A DNA stretch of 64,000 nucleotides from JBMOLL01 sp049325415. Its GTDB lineage: Bacteria; Bacteroidota; Bacteroidia; Bacteroidales; GCA-2748055. Under the pieces are notes generated by a model. It had not been told where the DNA came from. It did no database searches and was given only the letters and a program-made list of their open reading frames with translations. Each line of letters begins with the position of its first letter. Within the stretch, counting starts at the first letter, position 1. The stretch lies in NCBI GenBank assembly GCA_049325415.1, contig JBMOLL010000072.1:1-64000 (forward strand), given 5' to 3'. Below, in pieces: positions 44,591 through 52,759 of this stretch. Position numbers and translations under genes: made by a program.

Positions 44591-45490
44591 ATGTCGCCGT
44601 CCCAGAAAAAGGCATACCTGCTGGCCCTGACAGCCGTCCTGTTCTGGGCCACGGTTCCCACAGCCTTTAAACTGGGGCTTCAGGAACAGAGCATCTATCA
44701 GCTTCTTTCCGGATCAAGCCTGGTATCCCTGCTCGTACTGGGGATTGCGGTACTTTTCCCGCAACGTAGGAAATTACTGCTGAAAATCACCTGGAAAGAT
44801 CTGCTTTTTTCTGCAGCCATGGGTTTGATTAATCCTTTCGTATACTATCTGGTATTATTCAAAGCCTATTCGCTGCTGCCAGCCCAGGTGGCCCAACCGC
44901 TGAACATGGTCTGGCCCCTTGTGCTGGTTCTGTTTTCCATTCCCGTCCTGAAACAGAAAATCGGTATCCGGAGCATTGCTGCTCTCCTTGTCAGTTTCGG
45001 AGGCGTGGTCCTGATTTCCCTTCAGGGTGGCAACCCGGCCGGTAACAGTGGAAACCTGACCGGGGTGTTACTTGCCCTGCTAACCTCTGTTATGTGGGCC
45101 CTGTACTGGGTTCTGAATGCGAGGGATCAGCAGGACAAAGTGCTGAGATTATTCCTGAATTTCCTGTTTGCGGCCCTGTATCTGGCCGCCGGCAGTTTTT
45201 TTATAAGTCCCGCCTTCCCCGTAAGCCTAAGGGGCTGGGAAACCGCCGGTTATGTCGGGGTTTTTGAGATGGGTCTTTCGTTTATTTTCTGGCTCCTTGC
45301 CCTTAAGTTTTCCGAAACCACCGACAAGGTGAGCAACCTGGTTTATATTGCACCTTTTTTAAACCTCTTATTCGTACATTTGATCCTGGGTGAAAGAATT
45401 TTCCTGACAACCATCGGAGGGATCATCCTGATTATTACGGGAATCCTCCTCCAAAATGTGAAGCGGAATGGAGAAAAACGAGCGGTCTGA
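44591..45490 (+). CDS. EamA/DMT superfamily transporter
   Basis: 299 residues with about ten membrane helices in two repeats. It starts 9 bases after serS and overlaps ruvC by 23 bases, so the three are one transcript. LPAQVAQPLNMVWPL and the second-half FEMGLSFIFWLLALKFSETT segment fit the EamA pattern of drug/metabolite exporters. Substrate unknown. It is not closely similar to the other DMT protein at 26.5 kb by eye. Confidence 0.87.
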   Translation: MSPSQKKAYLLALTAVLFWATVPTAFKLGLQEQSIYQLLSGSSLVSLLVLGIAVLFPQRRKLLLKITWKDLLFSAAMGLINPFVYYLVLFKAYSLLPAQVAQPLNMVWPLVLVLFSIPVLKQKIGIRSIAALLVSFGGVVLISLQGGNPAGNSGNLTGVLLALLTSVMWALYWVLNARDQQDKVLRLFLNFLFAALYLAAGSFFISPAFPVSLRGWETAGYVGVFEMGLSFIFWLLALKFSETTDKVSNLVYIAPFLNLLFVHLILGERIFLTTIGGIILIITGILLQNVKRNGEKRAV

Positions 45491-46037
45491 AAAAGTCATC
45501 CTGGGTATTGACCCCGGCACAACTATCCTGGGTTTCGGCGTCATCGGTACGGCAGGAAAAAAACCGGTTCTGATCGAAATGGGTATCGTGGACCTTCGGA
45601 AAGTCAGCGATCCCTATATGAAACTGCGCAGGATCCACGAATCGGTGACCCGCCTTATCGACCAGTACCTCCCCGATGAGATGGCCATTGAAGCGCCGTT
45701 TTTCGGAAAAAACGTTCAGTCCATGCTCAAGCTTGGACGGGCACAGGGCGTTGCCATTGCTGCTGCCATTTCTCATTCAGTGCCGGTGGCCGAATACGCC
45801 CCCAGGAAAGTTAAAATGGCGATTACAGGGGTGGGTTCTGCATCGAAGGAGCAGGTAGCGGCCATGCTGGGTTCCATGTTCGGCAGTGATATGAGCGGGC
45901 AACGACTCGACGCCACAGACGGGCTGGCAACAGCAGTATGCCACTTTTACCAGAAAGGTGTTCCGGGAAAAGCCACGGGTGCTAAAAACTGGTCGGATTT
46001 CGTGAAAAAGAATCCCGGAAGGGTTGCCGGAAAATAA
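45468..46037 (+). CDS. ruvC: Crossover junction endodeoxyribonuclease RuvC
   Basis: 189 residues. It resolves Holliday junctions in a RuvABC complex. The four acidic residues are present: Asp15 in GIDPGTT, Glu75 in AIEAPFFGKN, Asp148 and Asp151 in LDATDGLA. The start lies inside the end of the DMT gene, 23 bases of overlap; a later start would lose the first catalytic Asp. The stop abuts the convergent HIT gene with no gap. Confidence 0.95.
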   Translation: MEKNERSEKVILGIDPGTTILGFGVIGTAGKKPVLIEMGIVDLRKVSDPYMKLRRIHESVTRLIDQYLPDEMAIEAPFFGKNVQSMLKLGRAQGVAIAAAISHSVPVAEYAPRKVKMAITGVGSASKEQVAAMLGSMFGSDMSGQRLDATDGLATAVCHFYQKGVPGKATGAKNWSDFVKKNPGRVAGK

Positions 46038-46433
46038 TCATTCCATTGCCGAACTGATCAGTCCGGCGATCTTCCTGAACTCCTCGGGAGAAAACTTCAG
46101 CTTGGGTTTGCTGAAATCAATATCATGGATCCCCCTGATGGGTACCAGGTGAATATGGGCATGTGCGACTTCCAGGCCGATAACCGCTATGCCGATCCTC
46201 TTTCCATCCATGGTTTTATCCATGGCCCTGGCTACTTTTTTGGCAAAGATCATCATGTCGGCAAGAAGCTGATCGTCCATGTCAAAAATATAGTCGACCT
46301 CCGTCTTGGGGATGACAAGTGTATGGCCCTTGGCCAGCGGATTGATATCCAGAAAAGCCAGAAAGCGGTCGTCCTCCGCAACTTTCCAGGAGGGAATTTC
46401 ACCGCTGACAATTTTACTGAAGATGCTTGCCAT
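46038..46433 (-). CDS. HIT family nucleotide-binding hydrolase
   Basis: 131 residues. The histidine triad is His91-x-His93-x-His95 in HAHIHLVPI. The N-terminal MASIFSKIVSGEIPSWKV is typical of bacterial Hint/HinT-like proteins, which hydrolyse nucleoside phosphoramidates such as AMP-lysine. Biological substrate uncertain. It starts 11 bases after greA, so probably the second gene of that transcript. Confidence 0.92.
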   Translation of the reverse strand: MASIFSKIVSGEIPSWKVAEDDRFLAFLDINPLAKGHTLVIPKTEVDYIFDMDDQLLADMMIFAKKVARAMDKTMDGKRIGIAVIGLEVAHAHIHLVPIRGIHDIDFSKPKLKFSPEEFRKIAGLISSAME

Positions 46434-46444
46434 ATGAAAGGATT

Positions 46445-46918
46445 TTAGAGGGATATCTCCATAATCTCAAAAGACATGATCCCCGAAGGAACCTTGATGT
46501 CGACAACATCACCCACTTTCTTGCCCAGCAAACCACGTGCAATGGGCGTATCAACGGAGATCTTGGCGGCCTTAAGGTCGGCTTCTCCCTCCGATACAAT
46601 CATGTACTGCACGACCTGATTATTCTTGGTGTTTTTGATTTTAACCCTGTTCAGTATCTGTACGGTATGTGTGTCGATACGCGATTCATCGATGATCCTG
46701 GCATTGGCAATCATATCCTCCAGCCTGGAGATCTTCATCTCAAGCATGCCCTGAGCTTCCTTCGCAGCATCGTATTCTGCATTTTCCGACAGATCACCTT
46801 TATCCCTGGCCTCGGCTATCTGCCTGGAAATCTCGGGACGTTCAATCAGCACCAGCTGATCCAGTTCCCTCTTCAGGTTAGCCAGACCTTCCGCTGTAAT
46901 ATAAGAGACTTTCGACAT
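46445..46918 (-). CDS. greA: Transcription elongation factor GreA
   Basis: 157 residues from the ATG at 46918, placed 8 bases after a full AGGAGG site; the open frame 17 codons upstream would be non-conserved. It rescues backtracked RNA polymerase. The N-terminal coiled coil (about 1-75) has the acidic tip NAEYDAAKEAQ, which reaches the active site, and the C-terminal FKBP-like domain has SPIARGLLGKKVGD-type sequence (TPIARGLLGKKVGDVV). Followed by the HIT gene. Confidence 0.95.
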   Translation of the reverse strand: MSKVSYITAEGLANLKRELDQLVLIERPEISRQIAEARDKGDLSENAEYDAAKEAQGMLEMKISRLEDMIANARIIDESRIDTHTVQILNRVKIKNTKNNQVVQYMIVSEGEADLKAAKISVDTPIARGLLGKKVGDVVDIKVPSGIMSFEIMEISL

Positions 46919-46925
46919 AGTCTTT

Positions 46926-46934
46926 ACCTCCTTT
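46926..46934 (-). promoter_or_regulatory. Strong Shine-Dalgarno site of greA
   Basis: AAAGGAGGT on the minus strand stands 8 bases before the greA ATG at 46918. It fixes the start codon and is striking because the other starts in this window lack such sites. A TACCTTTG -7 element lies upstream at 46990-46997, without a good -33. Confidence 0.7.
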
Positions 46935-47005
46935 AAATAACTCAATATAAATAAAAAAGAATTCCGCAAACAGGAACTCTTTATCTCTGCAAAGGTACAA
47001 AAAAA

Positions 47006-47515
47006 TCAATACTCCCGTCTCCGGAGTATTTCCGAATAGATTATGGCTCTGGTAATATCAAAATGTTCACCAACCATGGCCGGATCAACACCCGGAGCAT
47101 CATCATCAAGTTCAATGATCTCGATAGGCTCCGTCACCCGAATTCCCTCCCTTTCCAGAAGTGGCTTGTTGCTTTCACTCTCAGGATTATAAATTCCTTC
47201 ATAGGCACTGAAAGCAGAGACAAAGGATTCGGAAATTGTTTCCGGTTGTTCTTCCATTTCTTCTTCCACTCGGTTCATTTCGATCCACGAGGGCTCCTCC
47301 CTGACCGGGGTCTCTTCTACGTTTTCACGACGGGCTTCCACACCCAGATCCTCCAGGTTTACACCCAGTTGCTCCAGGAAGGTCGCTGCCGGTGCTGATG
47401 GCCGTGCGCTATTGCCGGAGGGTGCCGCAGGCTTTTTCTTCTTCCCGGCAATTCCCGCAACGATAGCAACAATCGTCACCAGGATATAAAGTATATTTCC
47501 AAGATCAAAGTCCAT
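47006..47515 (-). CDS. Small single-span membrane protein, unknown function
   Basis: 169 residues. One membrane helix at about 4-24 (LGNILYILVTIVAIVAGIAG) is followed by KKKK, which puts the rest in the cytoplasm. A Pro/Ala-rich linker and a long acidic region (about 60-145) lead to a short conserved-looking end, FDITRAIIYSEILRRREY. I do not recognise a family. The acidic body with a basic helical end suggests a protein-protein contact. It starts 104 bases from the Rieske-like gene, divergently, and ends 87 bases before greA. Confidence 0.7.
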   Translation of the reverse strand: MDFDLGNILYILVTIVAIVAGIAGKKKKPAAPSGNSARPSAPAATFLEQLGVNLEDLGVEARRENVEETPVREEPSWIEMNRVEEEMEEQPETISESFVSAFSAYEGIYNPESESNKPLLEREGIRVTEPIEIIELDDDAPGVDPAMVGEHFDITRAIIYSEILRRREY

Positions 47516-47597
47516 GATTAAGTGTGGTCCGGATACAATAAAAACGATATCAGGGAGTTAAAATTACAAAAAAAAGTGAAAAATGTACACTTTGTCT

Positions 47598-47605
47598 TAC
47601 CTTTG
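47598..47605 (+). promoter_or_regulatory. Candidate -7 element of the Rieske-like gene
   Basis: TACCTTTG matches TAnnTTTG exactly, 14 bases before the ATG at 47620. The -33 position reads AGTG, a poor match, so the leader would be very short and the promoter only partly supported. Confidence 0.4.
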
Positions 47606-47619
47606 AACAAATATTTTTC

Positions 47620-48054
47620 ATGCGCCGGCTATTCCTGTTCCTCTTTTTTATGACCCTTTCCGTGGTGGTTTCCACCACCTGTGAAACAAATTGCCGGAAA
47701 CTGGCTCCCTATGTTACAGTCAATATCAACCTTACCTTATATGGCAGCGAACTGACCAAGCTTGGACCAGGTCAATCTATTACCATCGACGGAGGTGTTA
47801 ATGGTATTATTATCTATCGAGATTTTGATGATAACTATTTTGCGTTTGATCGGACCTGCCCTCAGTGGCCCGACCACGATGTGGCAGTAGAGAAGGATGA
47901 AGACTGGGAAGAATTCTACAGCTGCCCAGAGTGTCAGTCTAAGTTTTACCTGGTCTACGATGGTCAACCCTTCGATGATTCAGGTCCGGCGAGATGTCCG
48001 CTGGTCCGGTACAATACCTATGTCGAAGGACTGATACTTCACATCTACAACTGA
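47620..48054 (+). CDS. Exported Rieske-fold-like protein with altered metal ligands
   Basis: 144 residues. A hydrophobic N terminus (5-19) ends in STTC, a possible lipobox with Cys21. The body resembles a Rieske [2Fe-2S] domain: a first loop TCPQWPDH (Cys80, His86) and a second loop SCPECQSKFYLVYDGQP (Cys102, Cys105), then SGPARCPLVRY, the usual Gly-Pro-Ala-x-x-Pro-Leu-x-x-Tyr of Rieske proteins with an extra Cys126. The normal C-x-H and C-x-x-H ligand pairs are replaced, so the cluster may be differently bound, be zinc, or be lost. Electron-transfer or structural role cannot be decided. It is transcribed alone. Confidence 0.6.
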   Translation: MRRLFLFLFFMTLSVVVSTTCETNCRKLAPYVTVNINLTLYGSELTKLGPGQSITIDGGVNGIIIYRDFDDNYFAFDRTCPQWPDHDVAVEKDEDWEEFYSCPECQSKFYLVYDGQPFDDSGPARCPLVRYNTYVEGLILHIYN

Positions 48055-48133
48055 AGCACTTATACGATCCCCTAACCTGTTTTCTCCCCGGCCCTCAGAT
48101 CCTACGTGGCCCGGACAGGTACAGCCTGTAAAA

Positions 48134-48145
48134 GAACAATTGTTC
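48134..48145. repeat. Perfect 12-base palindrome
   Basis: GAACAATTGTTC lies between the convergent ends of the Rieske-like gene and ahcY, 6 bases before the ahcY terminator T run. It could be a protein-binding site or help a hairpin ending the plus-strand transcript. No T run follows it. Confidence 0.35.
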
Positions 48146-48150
48146 CTGAC

Positions 48151-48179
48151 AAAAAAGGGCCGGCTTTAAGTGCCGGCCC
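48151..48179 (-). terminator. Terminator of ahcY
   Basis: On the minus strand the GC-rich arms GGGCCGGC and GCCGGCCC (48157-48164 and 48172-48179) with a 7-base loop are followed by six T (48151-48156). It begins 25 bases after the ahcY stop. Confidence 0.9.
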
Positions 48180-48203
48180 CTCAGTAGTTTTATCCCTTAT
48201 TGC

Positions 48204-49625
48204 TCAATACCGGTAGTGAGCGGGCTTATAAGGTCCTTCAACCTTAACCCCGATGTATTCGGCCTGGGATTTTGTAAGTTTGGTCAGCTTCACACCAAGC
48301 TGCTCCAGATGCAGACGGGCTACCTCTTCATCAAGATGCTTGGGAAGCATGTAAACGCCAAGCTCATATTTATTGGTCCAGAGTTCAAGCTGCGCCAGGG
48401 TCTGGTTGGAGAAGGAGTTGCTCATGACAAACGAGGGATGGCCAGTGGCACAACCAAGGTTGACAAGACGTCCTTCAGCCAGCAGGAAGATGGCATGACC
48501 ATCGTCAAAAATATATTTATCGACCTGGGGTTTGATATTCAGCTTACGGATACCCTTCCAGTTCTCAAGCCGGTCGACCTGGATCTCGTTATCGAAATGA
48601 CCGATGTTGCAAACGATAGCCTGATCCTTCATGGCAGCCATATGCTCGGCGGTAATGATATCGCGGTTTCCGGTGGCGGTAACAAAAATATTACCTTCCT
48701 GGATGGCTTCATCAACCGTGGTTACCTGGAAGCCTTCCATGGCTGCCTGCAGGGCACAAATCGGATCAATCTCGGTTACAATAACCCTTGCCCCATAGGA
48801 ACGCATGGAGTGGGCACAACCTTTACCGACATCCCCGTATCCGCAAACAACCACCACCTTACCGGCAACCATCACATCGGTGGCACGCTTGATACCGTCG
48901 GCCAGCGATTCACGGCAGCCATAAAGGTTATCAAACTTCGATTTGGTCACAGAGTCGTTCACATTGATGGCCGGGAAAAGAAGTTTGCCTTCCTCCAGCA
49001 TCTGGTACAGGCGGTGAACACCGGTTGTGGTCTCCTCCGACACGCCCCTGATACCGGGAACGATCCGGTGCCACTTTCCCTTATCTTCTTCCAGGATCCC
49101 TTTCAGGGTCTGGTATATAATCATTTCTTCCTTTGATCCCGGAGTCACATCCAGTACGGATGCATCATTCTCGGCTTCATATCCCTTATGGATCAGGAGA
49201 GTGGCGTCTCCACCGTCATCTACAAGAATATTGGGGCCTTTCCCACCCGGAAAATTAAGCGCCTGTGCGGTGCACCACCAGTACTCCTCAAGTGTTTCAC
49301 CCTTCCAGGCGAAAACCGGGATACCGGCAGCAGCAATGGCTGAAGCAGCATGATCCTGTGTGGAAAATATATTACAACTTGCCCATCTTACATCGGCACC
49401 AAGCTCAGCAAGGGTCTCAATAAGGACAGCAGTCTGAATGGTCATATGGAGTGACCCGGTAATCCTGGCACCCTTCAACGGTTTCTGAGCAGAATACTTC
49501 CTGCGGATAGCCATCAGTCCCGGCATCTCCTTTTCTGCGATTTCGATCTCTTTCCGGCCAAACTCAGCAAGTTGAATATCCTTCACCTTGTAAGGCAATA
49601 CTTCCGTAAATGTTGCTGTATCCAT
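48204..49625 (-). CDS. ahcY: Adenosylhomocysteinase
   Basis: 473 residues, normal length. It hydrolyses S-adenosylhomocysteine to adenosine and homocysteine with tightly bound NAD. The NAD loop CGYGDVGKGCAHSMRSYGA is present, as are CNIFSTQDHAA and the C-terminal KPAHYRY, which completes the NAD site of the neighbouring subunit. Single gene with its own terminator. The CNT nucleoside transporter at 39.9 kb could handle the adenosine, but they are not linked. Confidence 0.97.
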   Translation of the reverse strand: MDTATFTEVLPYKVKDIQLAEFGRKEIEIAEKEMPGLMAIRRKYSAQKPLKGARITGSLHMTIQTAVLIETLAELGADVRWASCNIFSTQDHAASAIAAAGIPVFAWKGETLEEYWWCTAQALNFPGGKGPNILVDDGGDATLLIHKGYEAENDASVLDVTPGSKEEMIIYQTLKGILEEDKGKWHRIVPGIRGVSEETTTGVHRLYQMLEEGKLLFPAINVNDSVTKSKFDNLYGCRESLADGIKRATDVMVAGKVVVVCGYGDVGKGCAHSMRSYGARVIVTEIDPICALQAAMEGFQVTTVDEAIQEGNIFVTATGNRDIITAEHMAAMKDQAIVCNIGHFDNEIQVDRLENWKGIRKLNIKPQVDKYIFDDGHAIFLLAEGRLVNLGCATGHPSFVMSNSFSNQTLAQLELWTNKYELGVYMLPKHLDEEVARLHLEQLGVKLTKLTKSQAEYIGVKVEGPYKPAHYRY

Positions 49626-49646
49626 ATCTAAATTTTAATTGAGTTG

Positions 49647-49654
49647 CAAAGATA
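49647..49654 (-). promoter_or_regulatory. Candidate -7 element of ahcY
   Basis: TATCTTTG on the minus strand is a perfect -7 element 21 bases before the ahcY ATG. The -33 position shows no TTTG, so only this half is supported. Confidence 0.5.
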
Positions 49655-49688
49655 ATCAAATTTTACTAACGATTGTATTGTGTATCAA

Positions 49689-50621
49689 TTATTTATATAT
49701 CAGTCTTTTAACGGTTTCGCGGTCTGTTTCAAGCTGCTTCCTTAGCTCATCTATTCCGCTGAATTTCATTTCATTCCGGATCCTTTTCCTGAAGTGGATC
49801 GTGACTTCCTCTCCATACAGGTCGCCTTCAAAATCAAAGAGATGCACCTCAATTGTCTTCACCGGGGAAGCGCTGTCGATGGTGGGCCGGTAGCCGATAT
49901 TCAGCATGCCTGTGTAGGTCGTTCCCCGGTGATCCAGTTGTACCGCATATACCCCGTCGGGCGGGATCAGTTTATAGGGATCGAGGGGATGCACATTTGC
50001 CGTGGGAAAACCAATGGTACGACCGATGCGGTGGCCATCGACAACCTTTCCTGTAAGATAGTAATCATAACCCAGCATGGCTGTAGCGGCCGGCAAATCA
50101 CCAGCCAGGAGCCTTTCCCTGATACTGGTCGAGTTGACCTTCAACCCGCTTCCCGTGAACTCGGGGAGCTTACTGATGCTGAACCCGTTTATCCTGCTGC
50201 AGTGAGCCAGCCCCTCCGGGTCACCCTTACGGTCTTTCCCGAACCGGTTATCGTAACCGATCATCAGCTCCTTCATACGGAAAGTTTTCACCAGGTATTC
50301 GGAAACAAATTCACAGGCCGAGAGTCCGGCCACTTCCGGGGTAAAGGGTATGATAAGCAGATAATCAATCCCCAGTTCCGCCAGTTTCCTGATTTTCTCC
50401 TCGCGGGAATGCAACAGGCGAAAATTCCACAGATCCTTATCCAGCACGATTCGGGGGTGCGGCCAAAGGGTAACCACCACGGAACTGCCACCGATTTCAG
50501 CTGCGCGCTCCCTGAGTGCATCAAGAATAAACCGGTGGCCGAGATGCACACCATCGAAGGTGCCTATGGTTACCACAGGATCCGGTATACTTACTTGTTC
50601 GGAAATTTGCTGTACCTTCAT
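49689..50621 (-). CDS. ribF: Bifunctional riboflavin kinase/FAD synthetase
   Basis: 310 residues, normal length. It makes FMN and then FAD. The N-terminal adenylyltransferase domain has TIGTFDGVHLGHR and the later NSTSIRERL (ISSTxIR-like); the C-terminal kinase domain has GRTIGFPTANV and PPDGVYAV. Both domains are complete. It ends 63 bases before the ahcY start and is divergent from the glycogen branching enzyme gene. Confidence 0.95.
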   Translation of the reverse strand: MKVQQISEQVSIPDPVVTIGTFDGVHLGHRFILDALRERAAEIGGSSVVVTLWPHPRIVLDKDLWNFRLLHSREEKIRKLAELGIDYLLIIPFTPEVAGLSACEFVSEYLVKTFRMKELMIGYDNRFGKDRKGDPEGLAHCSRINGFSISKLPEFTGSGLKVNSTSIRERLLAGDLPAATAMLGYDYYLTGKVVDGHRIGRTIGFPTANVHPLDPYKLIPPDGVYAVQLDHRGTTYTGMLNIGYRPTIDSASPVKTIEVHLFDFEGDLYGEEVTIHFRKRIRNEMKFSGIDELRKQLETDRETVKRLIYK

Positions 50622-50644
50622 ATCCGGAAGATGGATTTCGCGGA

Positions 50645-50673
50645 CAAATTTAATAATTTTACCATGGGTTCAA
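50645..50673 (-). promoter_or_regulatory. Promoter of ribF
   Basis: TAAATTTG on the minus strand (50645-50652) is a perfect -7 element, with TTG (50671-50673) 18 bases upstream. Start of transcription is expected near 50638, 17 bases before the ribF ATG. Confidence 0.6.
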
Positions 50674-50743
50674 TCCCGGTCTGCATACAGGAGCCCAAAG
50701 CGCTTGATTCATTCTGACTAATTAACGATAACAAAAAAAAGCA

Positions 50744-52756
50744 ATGAATGTTCCCGGAATTATCGTTAACGATCCCTGGCTGAAGCCGTTCGGGGATATA
50801 ATTGTATCAAGGCAGGAAAAAATCCTGGCGAAGATCAGCCGCTTATCGGGCGGCAGTGGCGATCTTTCATCCTTTGCAAGCGGCCACCTCTATTTCGGAA
50901 TTCACCGGACGGATGAAGCCTGGATTTTCCGGGAATGGGCACCAAATGCAAGCAGCATAAGCCTGATCGGTGAGTTCAACAACTGGCAGCCCGATCCTTC
51001 GCATGCCTTCAGCAAAGTGAAAAACGGGGAATGGGAACTTATCCTTCCCCTGGCAGCCGTCAGACACGGACAGCGGTACAAGCTGCGGATGACCTGGCCC
51101 GGTGGCGGAGGTGACCGGATCCCGGCCTGGGCCAGCCGGCTATACCAGAACGAACAAAGCAAAGCTTTCGACGCCGTGGTCTGGAGCCCTCCCGAACCCT
51201 ATCATTTCGGGCAGGCCCGGCCTTCTCTGGAAGGCTTCAGCCCGGTGATCTATGAAGCTCACATAGGTATGGGAACGGAGGAGGAAAAAGTTGGCTCCTT
51301 CAACGAGTTTCGTGAAAAGGTTCTGCCCAGGATCGTCAGGGCAGGCTATAATACCCTGCAGCTGATGGCCATCCAGGAACATCCCTATTACGGCTCATTT
51401 GGTTACCACGTTTCCAGCTTTTTTGCCGTAAGTTCCCGTTTCGGTACTCCCGACGACCTGAAGGCCCTGATCGACGAGGCACATGGCCACGGACTGGCCG
51501 TTATTATGGACCTTGTCCATTCCCATGCCGTAAAGAATGAACTGGAAGGCCTGGGCAACTTTGCCGGTGATCCGGGGCAGTTCTTTCATACCGGGGGAAG
51601 GCGGGAACACGTGGCCTGGGATTCTTTATGTTTTGATTACGGCAACGACCAGGTGATCCATTTTCTTCTTTCTAATATCGCCTGGTGGCTGACTGAATAC
51701 CAATTTGATGGCTTCCGTTTCGACGGCATTACCAGTATGCTCTATTTTGATCACGGCCTTGGTAAGAGTTTTTCCGGCTATGAGATGTATTTTGACGGAC
51801 AGCAGGACGAAGACGCCATCATCTATCTGGCCATGGCCAACCTCCTCTGCCACCAGCTAAGGAAAGACGCGATTACAATTGCAGAGGATATGAGCGGATA
51901 TCCGGGCCTGGCGACACCCTGCAACCAGGGAGGACTGGGATTTAACTACCGGCTCGCCATGGGGATCCCCGATTACTGGATCAAAACCATCAAGGAACGG
52001 TCCGACGAGAACTGGAACATGGGCGAGCTCTATCATGAACTGACTTCCCGTCGGAGCGATGAAAAAACAGTGGCCTACGCTGAATCCCACGACCAGGCAC
52101 TTGTTGGTGATAAAACCATCATATTCAGGCTGATGGATAAGGAGATGTATTTCAGCATGAGTAAGACAACGAACAGCCTGGTGGTCGACAGGGGCATTGC
52201 CCTGCATAAAATGATCAGGCTGATTACCATTTCCACCGCCGGAAACGGCTATCTGAATTTCATGGGAAATGAATTCGGTCACCCCGAATGGATCGACTTC
52301 CCACGGGAAGGAAATAACTGGTCGTACAAATACGCCCGCAGGCAGTGGAGCCTGACCGATAACCCAGACCTGAAATATCACTGGCTGGCTGATTTCGACC
52401 GGGAAATGATCAGATTTATCCTCCGGGCTGGCATTCTGGGGACCGACTGTGAATTTTCACGGGCCGATCAGAATGATCTTGTCATTGCTTTCGAGCGTAA
52501 CGGCTACGTCTTTGCCTTTAATTTCCACCCTTCCAAATCGTATACCGGTTATGGGATCGCTGTAAGGGCCGGAAAATACAAAACTGTGTTATCGACCGAC
52601 GATACCGCTTTTGGAGGCTATGACCGGATTGACAGATCGACCATCCACCGGACCTTTCCGGAAAAAAGCTTCGGACTCCGGCAAAAACTGAACCTGTACC
52701 TGCCCTCCCGGACAGGCCAGGTGCTGAAGCATGAACCGATCCCGAAGGTCAGGTAG
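50744..52756 (+). CDS. glgB: 1,4-alpha-glucan branching enzyme (GH13, eukaryote-like type)
   Basis: 670 residues. It makes the alpha-1,6 branches of glycogen. A CBM48-like domain (about 50-145, REWAPNAS..LIGEFNNW) precedes the barrel. The nucleophile is Asp327 in FRFDGITSML, the acid/base Glu381 in TIAEDMSG and the third acid Asp450 in AESHDQALVGDK. FRFDGITSMLY and SHDQALVGDKT are characteristic of the eukaryotic-type GH13 branching enzymes (subfamily 8), and the protein lacks the long N-terminal domain of E. coli GlgB. It faces the glycogen operon with only 3 bases between the stops. Confidence 0.93.
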   Translation: MNVPGIIVNDPWLKPFGDIIVSRQEKILAKISRLSGGSGDLSSFASGHLYFGIHRTDEAWIFREWAPNASSISLIGEFNNWQPDPSHAFSKVKNGEWELILPLAAVRHGQRYKLRMTWPGGGGDRIPAWASRLYQNEQSKAFDAVVWSPPEPYHFGQARPSLEGFSPVIYEAHIGMGTEEEKVGSFNEFREKVLPRIVRAGYNTLQLMAIQEHPYYGSFGYHVSSFFAVSSRFGTPDDLKALIDEAHGHGLAVIMDLVHSHAVKNELEGLGNFAGDPGQFFHTGGRREHVAWDSLCFDYGNDQVIHFLLSNIAWWLTEYQFDGFRFDGITSMLYFDHGLGKSFSGYEMYFDGQQDEDAIIYLAMANLLCHQLRKDAITIAEDMSGYPGLATPCNQGGLGFNYRLAMGIPDYWIKTIKERSDENWNMGELYHELTSRRSDEKTVAYAESHDQALVGDKTIIFRLMDKEMYFSMSKTTNSLVVDRGIALHKMIRLITISTAGNGYLNFMGNEFGHPEWIDFPREGNNWSYKYARRQWSLTDNPDLKYHWLADFDREMIRFILRAGILGTDCEFSRADQNDLVIAFERNGYVFAFNFHPSKSYTGYGIAVRAGKYKTVLSTDDTAFGGYDRIDRSTIHRTFPEKSFGLRQKLNLYLPSRTGQVLKHEPIPKVR

Positions 52757-52759
52757 GGA

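Noticed and set aside
48216..49136. Plus-strand frame (306 codons) opposite ahcY
   Set aside because: Antisense to a highly conserved enzyme and runs through the ahcY C-terminal motif; no independent evidence.
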